In this document: positions 40,421-49,965 of the stretch, piece by piece
How the letters are laid out: every line of letters begins with the position of its first letter
Position numbering within the stretch: position 1 is the first letter of the stretch
DNA from: Falsarthrobacter nasiphocae
GTDB lineage: Bacteria > Actinomycetota > Actinomycetes > Actinomycetales > Micrococcaceae
Length of the DNA stretch: 64,000 nt
Direction of reading: 5' to 3'
Assembly: GCF_031456275.1 (NCBI RefSeq)
Contig: NZ_JAVDUI010000001.1
Location: forward strand, 992,001 to 1,056,000
Notes under the pieces: generated by a model
What the model saw: only the letters and a program-made list of their open reading frames with translations
Databases searched by the model: none
Told to the model about the DNA's origin: nothing
Translations under genes and position numbers: made by a program

Positions 40421-40460
40421 AACCGCGACATCTTTGGGTGAAGCGCGGCACCTGTGGGGG
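40421..40460 (+). repeat. Two degenerate 20-bp direct repeats
   Basis: AACCGCGACATCTTTGGGTG (40421-40440) and AAGCGCGGCACCTGTGGGGG (40441-40460) agree at 14 of 20 positions and are exactly adjacent. They lie just after the peroxidase stop. I recall similar motifs near IS481-type insertion sequences, but no transposase is present. Confidence 0.5.
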
Positions 40461-40529
40461 GCGCCGGGCCGCAGGGAACCGGCTCAATCCTGACGTGCTT
40501 CGGTTGAACATGCCGCGGATCGGCGGGGC

Positions 40530-41594
40530 CTACAGGTGCAGGTTGTCGAGGAGCCGGACAGCCCCAACCCTCGCCGCGACCACGACGACGCCCCACGGCG
40601 CCGCGCCCTCGGCACGGGAGCCCGTCGGTGCCATCCCGCCCGCAGCGTCTGCGGTGCGCCTGGTGCCACAGGCGGACCCGTCGTCGGTGTCTGCGGTGCG
40701 CGTGATGCCACCGGCGGACCCGCCAGCCAGGGGCTCGAAGGTCTGCGGGTCCACGAGCTCGAGGTAGTCCAGCTCGACCCCCGGGGCCGCCTCGAGCTCG
40801 GCCCGCGCCGCCTCCAGGCCCAGGGGCCGCCCAGCCTCCGCGTCCCGCCGCAGCCCGGCCAGCACGCGGCTGAGCACCAAGGCCTGCTCCCGCTCCTCCG
40901 CTGACAGGAACCGGTTCCGCGAGGAGAGCGCGAGCCCGTCGGCGTCACGGACGATCGGCACCCCGCGCACCTCGACGTCGATCGTCAGGTCCGCGGCCAT
41001 GCGGCGGATGAGCGCCAGCTGCTGTGCGTCCTTCTCCCCGAAGAACGCGAGGAAATCGGCCTCGCCGCGAGGGGCCGCCGCGTTGAAGAGCTTGGCCACC
41101 ACGGTGAGCATGCCGTCGAAGTGCCCGGGCCGGCTCGCACCCTCAAGCACCGTGCCCATTCGCCCTGCCGAGACGCGCACCATGGGCTCGCCCGACGGGT
41201 ACATCTCGGCGGCGCTCGGCGCGAAGGCGAGGTCCGCCCCCTCGGCCTCGAGGATCCTCAGGTCCGCTTCGAGGGTGCTGGGGTACCGGGCGAGGTCCGC
41301 AGGGTCCCCGAACTGGAGGGGATTGACGAAGATCGAGACGACGACGACGTCCGCCGCCGCCCGCGCCCGCCGAACGAGCTCGGCGTGCCCCGCGTGGAGC
41401 GCCCCCATCGTGGGGACGAGGGCCACGACTGGCCGCCCCGCTCCCCCGGACCGAGCACGCGCGGGGGCCGGCCCAGCCTGAGCCCCTCCCTCCCCGGGCT
41501 GCGACCCCGCGGAGGCTGATGCGTCCTGGGCTAGCCGGACGAGCCGGGCCTCCTCGGCGCGCAGCGCCTCGACGGTGGTGACGACTCGAGTCAC
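40530..41594 (-). CDS. panC: Pantothenate synthetase PanC
   Basis: A 354-residue enzyme condensing pantoate and beta-alanine with ATP. Motifs include [11 protein letters not shown] (HIGH-type), [28 protein letters not shown] and [12 protein letters not shown]. It is longer than the usual 280-300 residues, because of an Ala/Gly/Pro-rich insert (about 26-53) and a C-terminal insert (about 290-335) containing a duplicated segment. GTG start, overlapping the DUF2520 stop (GTGA). panB and panD are not in the window. Confidence 0.93.
   Translation of the reverse strand: MTRVVTTVEALRAEEARLVRLAQDASASAGSQPGEGGAQAGPAPARARSGGAGRPVVALVPTMGALHAGHAELVRRARAAADVVVVSIFVNPLQFGDPADLARYPSTLEADLRILEAEGADLAFAPSAAEMYPSGEPMVRVSAGRMGTVLEGASRPGHFDGMLTVVAKLFNAAAPRGEADFLAFFGEKDAQQLALIRRMAADLTIDVEVRGVPIVRDADGLALSSRNRFLSAEEREQALVLSRVLAGLRRDAEAGRPLGLEAARAELEAAPGVELDYLELVDPQTFEPLAGGSAGGITRTADTDDGSACGTRRTADAAGGMAPTGSRAEGAAPWGVVVVAARVGAVRLLDNLHL
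40647..40722 (-). repeat. In-frame tandem duplication inside panC
   Basis: Two 34-base units (40647-40680 and 40689-40722) beginning GTCTGCGGTGCGC and ending GGCGGACCCG differ at three positions and are offset by 42 bases, so the reading frame is kept. They encode repeated TRTAD/TRRTAD-type segments in the PanC C-terminal insert. Confidence 0.8.
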
Positions 41595-42502
41595 GACTGG
41601 TCCTCCTTGACTGGGCCCAGAGTGAGCCTGCGAATGATGCGGCTGGCCGTCTCGGCCCTCAGGCGCCCGGCCTGAAGCGCACGCCGGGCCGTCGCCACGG
41701 CGAGCTCCCGGTAGGCGCCGAGGAGATCCTCGGCCCCCGGGTCCGAGTCCACAAGGGCCTCCAGCGCCCGCACATGCACCTCGAGCGTGTCCTCGTCCCC
41801 TCTGGCCACGGGCCCCGTCAGCGCGTCCTCCCCCGCCGCGAGCGCGTTCTCCAAAGAGGCCAGCATGAGCGGGCGGAGCATCCGCGAGGGGTCCTCGACC
41901 CCAGCCCGGGCCAGGAGCGCCGCGGACTGCCCCGCAATCGTGGTCAGGTGGTTCGACGCGTGCGCCAGCGCCGCGTGGTACAGCGGGCGGTCCTCCTCAT
42001 CGATGAGCACAGGCTCCCCGCCCATCTCGACGGCGAGGGCCTGGGCGATCGGCAGGAACACCGGGTCAGCCGTGACCCCGAACGCGGCGTCCTGGAGCCG
42101 GGCGAGGTCCAGGCTCATGCCCGTGAACGTCATGACGGGATGGACGGCCACGCCCACCGCCCCGAGCCCACGGGCGGGCTCGAACACCGAGATGCCCTGC
42201 CTGCCGGACGTGTGCACGAGGATCTGCCCCGCCCTGATGTGGCCTCCCTCGGCAAGGCCGGCGACGAGTGGCGCAAGCGCGTCGTCGGGCACGGCGAAGA
42301 GGACAAGTTCAGCGGCGCGCACCGCCTCATCCACGGGAAGGACGGGCACCTGGGGCAGGAGGGTCTCGGCCCGCTCCCGGCTCGCCTCGGACACGGCGGT
42401 GACGGCGACGACGTCGTGCTCCGCCGCTCGCAGCGCCGCCCCGAGAACGGCGCCCACTTTGCCGGCCCCGATCACGGAGACCTTGAGGCGACCCGGCTTC
42501 AC
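41591..42502 (-). CDS. Rossmann-like and DUF2520 domain protein
   Basis: A 303-residue NAD(P)-dependent reductase-like protein. The N-terminal Rossmann fold ([17 protein letters not shown]) is followed by [10 protein letters not shown]-like and [11 protein letters not shown] stretches, then the helical DUF2520 domain with [22 protein letters not shown]. The same pair, DUF2520 next to panC, occurs in mycobacteria. A ketopantoate reductase-type role in pantothenate synthesis is a reasonable guess. GTG start; GTGA overlaps at both ends tie it to its neighbours. Confidence 0.85.
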   Translation of the reverse strand: MKPGRLKVSVIGAGKVGAVLGAALRAAEHDVVAVTAVSEASRERAETLLPQVPVLPVDEAVRAAELVLFAVPDDALAPLVAGLAEGGHIRAGQILVHTSGRQGISVFEPARGLGAVGVAVHPVMTFTGMSLDLARLQDAAFGVTADPVFLPIAQALAVEMGGEPVLIDEEDRPLYHAALAHASNHLTTIAGQSAALLARAGVEDPSRMLRPLMLASLENALAAGEDALTGPVARGDEDTLEVHVRALEALVDSDPGAEDLLGAYRELAVATARRALQAGRLRAETASRIIRRLTLGPVKEDQS

Positions 42503-44283
42503 TCGGGGCGCCCGGGGGTGGGATCGGCGGCTGTGCCCGGCGTGGGCTCGGACTCGGCAGGGCCCGGCGTGGGCTCGGACGAGGGCGCTGGCTCAGGCGC
42601 GGTGCTGCGGCCGCGCGGGCCCGGGAGGAGGGAGGCCTGCGCGCCGCGGACCGAGGCTCGGCTCATGTCGGCGAAGAGGCGCTCCGCGTCCTCAAGCGCG
42701 AGCAGCCCGGCCGCGCCCGTGACGCTGCCCGTGAAGGAGCTGCCCGCGATCTTCGGCTCCACGTCCGCGGTGCCCGTCATGCGGCTGAGCGGGCCCTGGG
42801 AGAACGCGACGCCCTGGAGGCGCGCGGCCGGCAGGAGGACGAGGCGTCGGCTGAGGGCGCCGCTCCTGCTGAGGTACATGGTGCCGTCGTATCCGGCGCC
42901 GAGGCGCGGGAAGTCCAGCGGCGCACGCCAGCGCTGGCCCGGCTTGGGGCGGAGAAGCCCGTCCGCCTCATGCGGAATGAACGCGTCAAGGCGCTCCGCC
43001 GCCTGGGGCATGGCGGCCGCGAGCACGCGCTCGACGTCTGCCCAGGTGCCCACGGGCATGATGTCCTGAAGCTTGGAGTCGTCCACCGTGGCGCTGCCAG
43101 CCACGGTGATCTTGACGCGGTACCAGCCGAACGCCCGCCACAGCAGCGGCGAGGTCACGGTGACGGCATGGATCCGCTCCGTCCTCAGGGCCCGCATGGA
43201 CGTCGAGGCGATCCCCCGCGTCATCGCGAGCTGCGAGCCGGTCTTGACAAGACGGTAGTTGAGCTTGGCCTGGATGGAGCTGAACGCGCTCCAGACCACG
43301 CCGACGACGGCCGCGAGCCCGCCAGTCATGACGCCGGAGGCCACCTCCCGGGCGATCTCCCACGGGAGCGCGGCGGCAATGGCACCGAGGCCATAGAGCA
43401 GGCCGATGAAGATCACCCCGGGACTGAGGATCCGCGAGCCGATGACCTTGACCGGGTCCGCTCGGAAGACCTCCTCGCGGATGTCCTCAGGACGGACGAC
43501 GGCGTTCTCGCCGGGCGCGAGCGCCGCCTCGTTGACGGCCACGTCCGTGACATCTGAGCCGGAGCTGGCCGCCGCGGCCGCGGCCGCGCTGGGGGCGCCG
43601 TCGGCAGGGGCCCCCTCCCCCGCGGCGGACTCGCCGGCCCCGCGGCTCTGCGCCTCACGGCCCTCGCCGTCGGCTGCGAGACGCAGGATGCGAGACCGCA
43701 GCGCCTCAGCCTCACGCTTCGTGACGAACTCGAGGGAGAAGTCCTCGCCCTCCCCGTTCGCTGTGACGAAGGAGAGCTTGGCAAGCCCGAAGAGCCGGGG
43801 AAGGAACGGCTGCTCGACGTCCACCGACTGGATGCGGTCCACGCGCAGCTGCTTGCGGACCTTGAAGAGCCAGCCCTGGCGCAGATAGACGTGGTCCTCG
43901 CTCACCCAGTACCGGGAGAAGACCCACGAGAGGACCATGAACCCGAGAATGAGCACGGGGATGCCGATGCCCACGGCGATGCCCCGTGGGGACAGCTCGC
44001 CCCAGCCGCCCTCGGGGAACGGGTGGAAGCCCTTGCCCTCGATGGCAGCCTCCAGCACATCCCGGCCGTGGGAGAAGAGGAAGAAGCCAATGAGCAGCCA
44101 GAAGCGGAAGAGCGGCGTGGACCAGTGGACGTGGCGCCAGGCCGAGGGGTCGGGGACGGAGCCCGTTGCCTTCGGCGCGGGGGCGTCCGGCGCGGGCGCG
44201 TGCTGCTCGGGGACGTCGCGTGCGGGGGCGTCCGGCGCAGCGTTCTCGTGCTCGCGCGGCTCCTGCTCGTGGGCCATGCTCAC
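42499..44283 (-). CDS. Large PH-domain (YdbT/DUF304-like) membrane protein
   Basis: A 594-residue membrane protein with bacterial PH (bPH2) domains. After a Pro/Ala-rich N-terminus come two membrane helices (LFRFWLLIGFFLFSHG; IAVGIGIPVLILGFMVLSWV), then the PH segment YWVSEDHVYLRQGWLFKVRKQLRVDRIQ. A linker, another helix pair (about 300-350) and a second PH segment (RTERIHAVTVTSPLLWRAFGW) follow, with a third PH-like repeat near 455-520. The tail has repeated EPTPG units. GTG start at 44283 overlaps the upstream stop. It pairs with the smaller PH gene, as YdbS/YdbT do. Envelope role, unknown in detail. Confidence 0.85.
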   Translation of the reverse strand: MSMAHEQEPREHENAAPDAPARDVPEQHAPAPDAPAPKATGSVPDPSAWRHVHWSTPLFRFWLLIGFFLFSHGRDVLEAAIEGKGFHPFPEGGWGELSPRGIAVGIGIPVLILGFMVLSWVFSRYWVSEDHVYLRQGWLFKVRKQLRVDRIQSVDVEQPFLPRLFGLAKLSFVTANGEGEDFSLEFVTKREAEALRSRILRLAADGEGREAQSRGAGESAAGEGAPADGAPSAAAAAAASSGSDVTDVAVNEAALAPGENAVVRPEDIREEVFRADPVKVIGSRILSPGVIFIGLLYGLGAIAAALPWEIAREVASGVMTGGLAAVVGVVWSAFSSIQAKLNYRLVKTGSQLAMTRGIASTSMRALRTERIHAVTVTSPLLWRAFGWYRVKITVAGSATVDDSKLQDIMPVGTWADVERVLAAAMPQAAERLDAFIPHEADGLLRPKPGQRWRAPLDFPRLGAGYDGTMYLSRSGALSRRLVLLPAARLQGVAFSQGPLSRMTGTADVEPKIAGSSFTGSVTGAAGLLALEDAERLFADMSRASVRGAQASLLPGPRGRSTAPEPAPSSEPTPGPAESEPTPGTAADPTPGRPE

Positions 44284-44834
44284 AGCCCTGCCAGGCGCGA
44301 GCTCCCGAGGGCGACAAGACGCTCCTTGAGCGCCTCAGCCTCGTCGAGCGGCAGGCCCTCGACCTTGGCCTCGCCGTCCGAGGCCGCCGTGTGCAGCGTG
44401 ACGCTGGCGAGCCCGAAGCGGGAGAGGACGGGCCCCTGCTCCACGGTGCAGTACTGGATGCGGCCGTACGGCACGGAGACAACACTGCGGAAGAGGGCGC
44501 CGCGGGCCACAATGAAGTCCTCGTCCCGCTCGGCGAAGCCGTGATTGCGCACGAAACGGCCCGCAAGCGCCACGCCGACCGCCGCGAAGACGAGGAAGGG
44601 GACCGTGACCAGCAGCCAGACCCACAGGGGCGCGGGGCTCTTGGTCCCAGAGATGACGCCGACGATGGCCGCGCCCGCGAGGGCCAGCCCCACCCAGCCG
44701 AGGGCGCCGAGGCTCTTGGCCGTCTTGAGTCGCGGGTCCGGGCGGAGCAGTCCCTCAGAGAACGGCGGGGTGTGCGGGCGGTTCACGGAGGGTTCCCGTT
44801 CGGGTGCGGGGGTCGAGTCAGCGGTGTGGCTCAA
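44280..44834 (-). CDS. Small PH-domain (YdbS/DUF304-like) membrane protein
   Basis: 184 residues: a polar N-terminus, two membrane helices (LGWVGLALAGAAIVGVIS; LLVTVPFLVFAAVGVALAG) and one bPH2 domain (RDEDFIVARGALFRSVVSVPYGRIQYCTVEQGPVLSRFGLASV). The start is TTG at 44834, supported by AAGGAGAG four bases upstream; it overlaps the end of the DUF3180 gene by 17 bases. The longer frame back to 44909 is less likely. Confidence 0.85.
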   Translation of the reverse strand: MSHTADSTPAPEREPSVNRPHTPPFSEGLLRPDPRLKTAKSLGALGWVGLALAGAAIVGVISGTKSPAPLWVWLLVTVPFLVFAAVGVALAGRFVRNHGFAERDEDFIVARGALFRSVVSVPYGRIQYCTVEQGPVLSRFGLASVTLHTAASDGEAKVEGLPLDEAEALKERLVALGSSRLAGL

Positions 44835-45282
44835 GGCCCTCTCCTTCGTCGGGTGGGATGCGGCAGAAGTACTCAACCAGGATTCCACACCCCACCAGGG
44901 CGAGGCCACACCCTGTCATGACAAGAGAGGCGACGACCGTCTGCGACATCCCCGCCCCGGCCGCGAGCCCGGACGCGGCGAGAACCCCCGCATGCCAGCC
45001 GGCGACGACGGCCCCCGCGTGGGCGCAGGCCTGACCGAGCACGAGCACCCGCGCGGCTACAAGCGGCTCCACGGCGCGCGGGGCCTTCCCCGTCCGGGTC
45101 CGGTAGACACCCCACCCGAACCCCACGGCGACGAGGCAGAGCACGCCCATCGTCAGCGCGGCGGACCAGGGGAAGCGAATGGCCGGCCAGCCCTCCCGAG
45201 CCACCATGACGTTGACGAACCAGCCGACGACACCCGCGACGACGGCGAAGGCCACGAGGGGCAGGGGGCGAATGGCTTTCAT
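44818..45282 (-). CDS. DUF3180 membrane protein
   Basis: A 154-residue protein with four predicted membrane helices: LPLVAFAVVAGVVGWFVNVM, AALTMGVLCLVAVGFGWGV, a third around AGVLAASGLAAGAGMS, and TGCGLALVGCGILVEYF. This is the DUF3180 pattern, found in actinobacteria directly after the folate genes. The ATG overlaps the folBK stop (ATGA). Function unknown. Confidence 0.85.
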   Translation of the reverse strand: MKAIRPLPLVAFAVVAGVVGWFVNVMVAREGWPAIRFPWSAALTMGVLCLVAVGFGWGVYRTRTGKAPRAVEPLVAARVLVLGQACAHAGAVVAGWHAGVLAASGLAAGAGMSQTVVASLVMTGCGLALVGCGILVEYFCRIPPDEGEGLEPHR

Positions 45283-46211
45283 CGGCCCGGCCCCTCCGCG
45301 GGGGCATTCGGCGCGGCGGCCTCCCACTTGAGTGGCCCAAGGCGTTCAACGCCGTCCCGGTCAGGCGCGCTGGCCGCCAGCTCGGCGACGCCCTGGCCCG
45401 CGAGCCTCGCCTCGGGCTCTGCCCAGGACCACGGCGCGAGGACGAAGGCCCGCTCGGCGGCTCGAGGGTGCGGGAGGGTCAGGACGGGGTCCGCACTGAC
45501 GAGCTCCCCGCCCGCGGCCGCCCCGACGGCGGTGCCCGTCCGCCGCAAGGCCACGACGTCGATATCCAGGGTCCGGGCACCCCACCGCACGCCCCGCTCC
45601 CGGTGATGCTCCGCCTCGATGCGGTGCGCGAACGCGAGGAGCGCGCGGGGGGCGAGGCTCGTCTCCCCCGTGACGACGATGTTGAGATAGTCCGGCTGCC
45701 CCTCAGGGCCGCCGACGGGCTTGGTCCGGGCGACGTCACTCACCGAGTCCACCCGCACCCGGGGGTGGGCCGCGAGGGCCCCGACGGCCTCCGCGAGCGT
45801 GGCCCCGGAGTCCCCGAGGTTGCTCCCGAGGGCGAGGACCATGCGGAGGCGCTCCCGGCGGACGGTCACGCTGACCCCGCCGAACGGGACCTCGATGGGG
45901 GCCTGGGGCTTGTGGACCGTGACCGTGACGGCGGTGGCGCGCTCGCCTGCCAGGCCAAGGCATCGGGCCGCGATGTCCTCGGCCAGCGCCTCGATGAGGT
46001 CCCGGGGCTCGCCCACGATGAGCGCATGGGCCGCCTCCGCGAGCTCGGCGTAGTTGACGGTCTCCTCGAGCGCGTCGCTGGCCCCCGCGGCGGAGTGGTC
46101 TGTCTCCAGGGTGAGGTCCACGCGGAACGTCTGCCCCTCGCGCTTCTCGATCTCGAAGACGCCGTGGTGGCCCGTGGCCTCGATTCCCGTGAGGGTGATG
46201 AGGTCGCTCAT
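45279..46211 (-). CDS. folB-folK: Bifunctional FolB-FolK (dihydroneopterin aldolase / HPPK)
   Basis: A 310-residue fusion catalysing two consecutive steps of folate synthesis. FolB (about 1-118) splits dihydroneopterin (ITLTGIEATGHHGVFEIEKREGQ, NYAELAEAAHALI). FolK (about 122-290) pyrophosphorylates hydroxymethyl-dihydropterin (VLALGSNLGDSGATL, RWGARTLDIDVVAL, LPHPRAAERAFVLAP). Both halves are intact and joined without a stop. ATGA overlaps with folP upstream and DUF3180 downstream place it in the fol operon. Confidence 0.95.
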   Translation of the reverse strand: MSDLITLTGIEATGHHGVFEIEKREGQTFRVDLTLETDHSAAGASDALEETVNYAELAEAAHALIVGEPRDLIEALAEDIAARCLGLAGERATAVTVTVHKPQAPIEVPFGGVSVTVRRERLRMVLALGSNLGDSGATLAEAVGALAAHPRVRVDSVSDVARTKPVGGPEGQPDYLNIVVTGETSLAPRALLAFAHRIEAEHHRERGVRWGARTLDIDVVALRRTGTAVGAAAGGELVSADPVLTLPHPRAAERAFVLAPWSWAEPEARLAGQGVAELAASAPDRDGVERLGPLKWEAAAPNAPAEGPGR

Positions 46212-47107
46212 CGGCCCGCGCCCGCCCGCGCAGGCTCGTCCCGCAGAGCCTCCGCCACCGCGACCGCGTCCGCGTTCCCGGCCACGTCGTGCACCCGCAC
46301 GGCCCAGACGCGCCGCTGCGCGAGCGCCGCGGTGAGGGCCACGGTGGCGGCGTCCCGCCCGTCCACGGGGCGGTCCTCCCCGTGCGCGGCCAGGAGGGAG
46401 CCGAGGAAGCGCTTGCGGCTCGCCCCGATGAGCACGGGGAGACCGAGCGCCTCAAAGCGCGGGATCGCGCGCAGCAGGGCCCAGTTGTCCGCGGGGCGCT
46501 TGCTGAAGCCGAGGCCCGGGTCCAGGATGATCTTCTCCCGCGCCACGCCGGCCGCCTCGAGGCGGGCCAGGGGCCCCTCGAGCTCGGCGAGGACCTCGGA
46601 CGGGGCGTCGTCGTACGCCGCCTTGGGGTCCTGCGAGCGGACGGGGCCGCGCGAGTGCATGAGCACGTAGTGGACGCCCGTCTCCGCGACGACGCGCGCC
46701 ATCTCGTCCGTCATCTCCACCCCGGAGACGTCGTTGATGATGAGCGCTCCGGCCTTGACGGCCGCGCGGGCCGTCGAGGCGTTCTTCGTGTCCACGGAGA
46801 CGACGACACCGGCCGCCGCGAGACGCTCGACCACCGGGATCACGCGGGCTGCCTCCGCCGCGGGGTCGACGGGCACAGCGTCTGGGCGCGTCGACTCGCC
46901 GCCGACGTCCACGATGTCCGCCCCGGCCCGGCTCATCTCGAGTCCGTGGCGCACTGCCTCCTGTGGCGTGGCGTGGCGGCCGCCGTCCGAGAACGAGTCC
47001 TCCGTGACGTTGAGGACCCCCATGACGAGCGTCCGGTCCGGCAGGGCCTCGACGCGCCGCGGGCGGCGGCGGGCCCCCTCCTCGGGAAGTGCTGCGAGTG
47101 AATCCAT
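46208..47107 (-). CDS. folP: Dihydropteroate synthase
   Basis: A 299-residue TIM-barrel enzyme joining hydroxymethyl-dihydropterin pyrophosphate and p-aminobenzoate, the target of sulfonamides. Motifs are VMGVLNVTEDSFSDGG, VDVGGESTRPDA, IINDVSG, ILDPGLGFSK and LIGASRKRFLG. The ATG lies 29 bases after the folE stop, and its stop overlaps folBK. Confidence 0.96.
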   Translation of the reverse strand: MDSLAALPEEGARRRPRRVEALPDRTLVMGVLNVTEDSFSDGGRHATPQEAVRHGLEMSRAGADIVDVGGESTRPDAVPVDPAAEAARVIPVVERLAAAGVVVSVDTKNASTARAAVKAGALIINDVSGVEMTDEMARVVAETGVHYVLMHSRGPVRSQDPKAAYDDAPSEVLAELEGPLARLEAAGVAREKIILDPGLGFSKRPADNWALLRAIPRFEALGLPVLIGASRKRFLGSLLAAHGEDRPVDGRDAATVALTAALAQRRVWAVRVHDVAGNADAVAVAEALRDEPARAGAGR

Positions 47108-47136
47108 CGTCTCCGTCTACCTTCTGGGTGATCGGG

Positions 47137-47700
47137 TCAGGCGTTGATGAGTGAGAGGACCTCGGCGCGCGTCGCGGGCGTTCGCATCTGGCCGCGCACG
47201 GCGGAGGTCACCGTCTGGGCCCCGGGCTTCTGAATGCCGCGCATGGACATGCACATGTGCTCGCATTCGACGACGACCATGACGCCGCGGGCGTCGAGGT
47301 TGTCCATGATGGAGTCCGCGATCTGCGCGGTCAGGCGCTCTTGCACCTGCGGCCGGCGCGCGAAGAGCTCGACGACGCGCGCGAGCTTGCTCAGCCCCGT
47401 GACCTTGCCGCCCGCGCCGGGGAGGTAGGCCACGGCGGCCTTGCCGTGGAACGGAACGAGGTGGTGCTCGCACGTCGAGTAGAACGGGATGTCCTTGACG
47501 AGCACGAGCTCCTCGTGATCGAGGTCGAACGTCGTCGAGAGCACGTCCGCGGGGTCACGCGAGAGCCCGGAGAAGATCTCCTCGTAGGCGCGGGCCACGC
47601 GGGCCGGCGTCTCCGCGAGGCCGTCCCGGTCCGGGTCCTCGCCGATGGCAGCGAGGATCTCCCGGACGGCGGCCTCGATGCGGGGCTTGTCAACGCTCAT
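47137..47700 (-). CDS. folE: GTP cyclohydrolase I
   Basis: A 187-residue enzyme converting GTP to dihydroneopterin triphosphate, the first step of folate synthesis. Zinc ligands are in [13 protein letters not shown] and [39 protein letters not shown] is the substrate/oligomer segment. The ATG at 47700 lies within the end of ftsH (11-base overlap), so it is coupled to it. Confidence 0.97.
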   Translation of the reverse strand: MSVDKPRIEAAVREILAAIGEDPDRDGLAETPARVARAYEEIFSGLSRDPADVLSTTFDLDHEELVLVKDIPFYSTCEHHLVPFHGKAAVAYLPGAGGKVTGLSKLARVVELFARRPQVQERLTAQIADSIMDNLDARGVMVVVECEHMCMSMRGIQKPGAQTVTSAVRGQMRTPATRAEVLSLINA

Positions 47701-49789
47701 AGGGCGTCCCTGTCTCGCCTCCGCCGGGCAGGGGCTGCTCCCCAGGGTTCTGCGTCGGGTTGGGCAGGTCGCCGTCGGACTGGTCGAACCCGCTGGGCAG
47801 GTGCGCCTGGGCGATCTGGTCCTGCGGAGCGACGAGATCCGGGTCCGGCTCGCCCGCCGCGGCGGCCTCGGCGCGCTCCTTCGGCGTGACGACGGGCGGA
47901 ATGGAGCTCACGGGGCGGGACTCGTTCGTGAGCCACACCTCGCGCTCGGGGTGCTTGCGGAGCTTCGCGAAGATCTCCGCCAGCTCCTTCTGGCCGAGCG
48001 TCTCCCGCTCCAGGAGGGTGAGGGCGAGCTCGTCGAGGACGTCGCGGTTCTCCATGAGGATCGAGTAGGCCTCGGCATGCGCGTTGTCGATGAGCCCGCG
48101 CACCTCCTCGTCGATGATCGCGGCGACCTCGTCCGAGTAGTCCCGCTGGCCGCCGCCCTGCTGGTGAAGGAACGGGTCGCTCGCCTCGCCGCCGAGCTGC
48201 ACCATGCCGAGGCGCGCGCTCATGCCGTACTGCGTGACCATGCTGCGGGCCGTCTGGGTGGCCTTCTGGATGTCGTTGCTCGCGCCCGTCGTCGGGTCGT
48301 GGAAGACGATCTCCTCGGCCACGCGCCCGCCCATCGCGTAGGCGAGCTGGTCGAGCAGCTCGTTGCGCGTCATCGAGTTCTTGTTGTCGTCCGGGACGAC
48401 CATCGTGTACCCGAGGGCCCGGCCTCGAGGGAGGATCGTGATCTTTGTGACGGGGGCCGTGTTGTTGAGGGACGCCGCGACGAGCGCGTGCCCGCCCTCG
48501 TGGTACGCGGTGATCTTCCGCTCGAGCTCCCGCATGACCGTGGACTTCTTCTGCGGCCCCGCCATGACGCGGTCGATCGACTCGTCGAGGACGTCGTCCG
48601 TGATGGCGGGCCGGTGCTCGCGGGCGGCCATGAGGGCGGCCTCGTTGAGCACATTGGCGAGGTCGGCACCTGTGAAGCCTGGCGTCTTCTTCGCGACGGC
48701 GCGCAAGTCCACGTCCTTGGCCAGCGGCTTGTCCTTGGCGTGGACCTTGAGGATCTGCTCGCGGCCCTCGAGGCTCGGGGCGTCCACACGGATCTGGCGG
48801 TCGAAGCGGCCCGGGCGCAGGAGGGCCGGGTCCAGCACGTCCGGCCGGTTCGTCGCCGCGATGAGGATGACGTTGGACTCGCCGGAGAACCCGTCCATCT
48901 CGACGAGGAGCTGGTTGAGGGTCTGCTCGCGCTCGTCGTTTCCGCCGCCGATGCCCACGCCGCGGGAGCGGCCCACGGCGTCGATCTCGTCGATGAAGAT
49001 GATGGCGGCAGGGTCCTTCTTGGCCGTCTCGAAGAGGTCGCGGACGCGGGATGCGCCGACGCCCACGAACATCTCAACGAAGTCCGAGCCGGAGATGGAG
49101 TAGAACGCCACGCCGGCCTCGCCCGCCACGGCGCGCGCGAGGAGCGTCTTGCCGGTGCCGGGAGGGCCGTAGAGGAGCACGCCGCGCGGGATGCGGGCGC
49201 CGAAGTGCTTGTAGCGGTCCGGGTTCTGGAGGAAGTCCTTGATCTCGGCGACCTCCTCGACGGCCTCGTCTGCGCCGGCGACGTCGTCGAACTTCACCTG
49301 CGGCATCTCCGCCGTGAACTTCTTGGCGCGGGACTTTCCGAAGGAGAACGGCGAGTTCTGTCCGCGCTGCGGGCGGATGAGGAAGAACCAGAAGAACAGG
49401 CCGATGAGCAGCATGGGCAGGAGGTAGCCCAGCAGGGTGGAGAAGAAGCTGTTCCGCGGGGGCTTGTCCGTGAAGGAGGAGAGCCCGGCGTTGTTGACGG
49501 CCTTGACGATGTCCGGGCCGCGGAAGTCGCTGTAGTAGAACGAGATCTTCTTGCCCTTGTCCCGCCCGTCTTGGTTGTACTCCTCCTTCAGAGTCAGGTC
49601 CACGCGGTGGTCCTGATCCACGATGGCGGCCTGCGTGGCCTTGTGCTCGTTGAGGAGCTTGAGGCCCTCGTTCGTGTCCACGCTCTGCGTGCCAGAGGCG
49701 GTCATGAACGGGAAGGCGACCATGAGGACCAGGAGCGCCCCGATAATCCACGGGAACGGAGTATTAAGGATCTGACGGAACTTCTTCAT
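47690..49789 (-). CDS. ftsH: ATP-dependent zinc metalloprotease FtsH
   Basis: A 699-residue membrane AAA+ protease for quality control. Two membrane helices (about 12-28 and 108-126) flank a small extracytoplasmic domain. The AAA domain has Walker A GPPGTGKT (about 207-214), Walker B IIFIDEID, and the SRH with [19 protein letters not shown]. The protease domain has zinc site HEGGHALVA (about 431). The C-terminal 60 residues are Pro/Gly-rich. No purine-rich ribosome site is visible; a hairpin sits just before the ATG. Confidence 0.97.
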   Translation of the reverse strand: MKKFRQILNTPFPWIIGALLVLMVAFPFMTASGTQSVDTNEGLKLLNEHKATQAAIVDQDHRVDLTLKEEYNQDGRDKGKKISFYYSDFRGPDIVKAVNNAGLSSFTDKPPRNSFFSTLLGYLLPMLLIGLFFWFFLIRPQRGQNSPFSFGKSRAKKFTAEMPQVKFDDVAGADEAVEEVAEIKDFLQNPDRYKHFGARIPRGVLLYGPPGTGKTLLARAVAGEAGVAFYSISGSDFVEMFVGVGASRVRDLFETAKKDPAAIIFIDEIDAVGRSRGVGIGGGNDEREQTLNQLLVEMDGFSGESNVILIAATNRPDVLDPALLRPGRFDRQIRVDAPSLEGREQILKVHAKDKPLAKDVDLRAVAKKTPGFTGADLANVLNEAALMAAREHRPAITDDVLDESIDRVMAGPQKKSTVMRELERKITAYHEGGHALVAASLNNTAPVTKITILPRGRALGYTMVVPDDNKNSMTRNELLDQLAYAMGGRVAEEIVFHDPTTGASNDIQKATQTARSMVTQYGMSARLGMVQLGGEASDPFLHQQGGGQRDYSDEVAAIIDEEVRGLIDNAHAEAYSILMENRDVLDELALTLLERETLGQKELAEIFAKLRKHPEREVWLTNESRPVSSIPPVVTPKERAEAAAAGEPDPDLVAPQDQIAQAHLPSGFDQSDGDLPNPTQNPGEQPLPGGGETGTPYER

Positions 49790-49795
49790 GCGTTG

Positions 49796-49814
49796 CAGGG
49801 CCGTGGCGGCCCTG
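49796..49814 (-). promoter_or_regulatory. Hairpin immediately 5' of the ftsH start
   Basis: CAGGGCC and GGCCCTG form a perfect 7-bp stem with a 5-base loop, ending six bases before the ftsH ATG. It occupies the place where a Shine-Dalgarno sequence would be, so it may control translation initiation. Confidence 0.45.
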
Positions 49815-49965
49815 ATCCTCCTGCTTCAACGGACGACCATGGTGGTGATTCTCACCAGTCAAGCACCCCCGTCTGCCAGTTCTCTGGGATCGGCGGGGGC
49901 TCGCCTCAGGGCGTAACGGCGGCCCGGGCCGGTGCGCGGCCTCGGCCGCCCGGCGGGCCTGGACC

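Noticed and set aside
40441-40767. Possible small gene on the plus strand downstream of the glutathione peroxidase
   Set aside because: The frame lies mostly opposite panC, lacks a ribosome site and covers the degenerate repeats.
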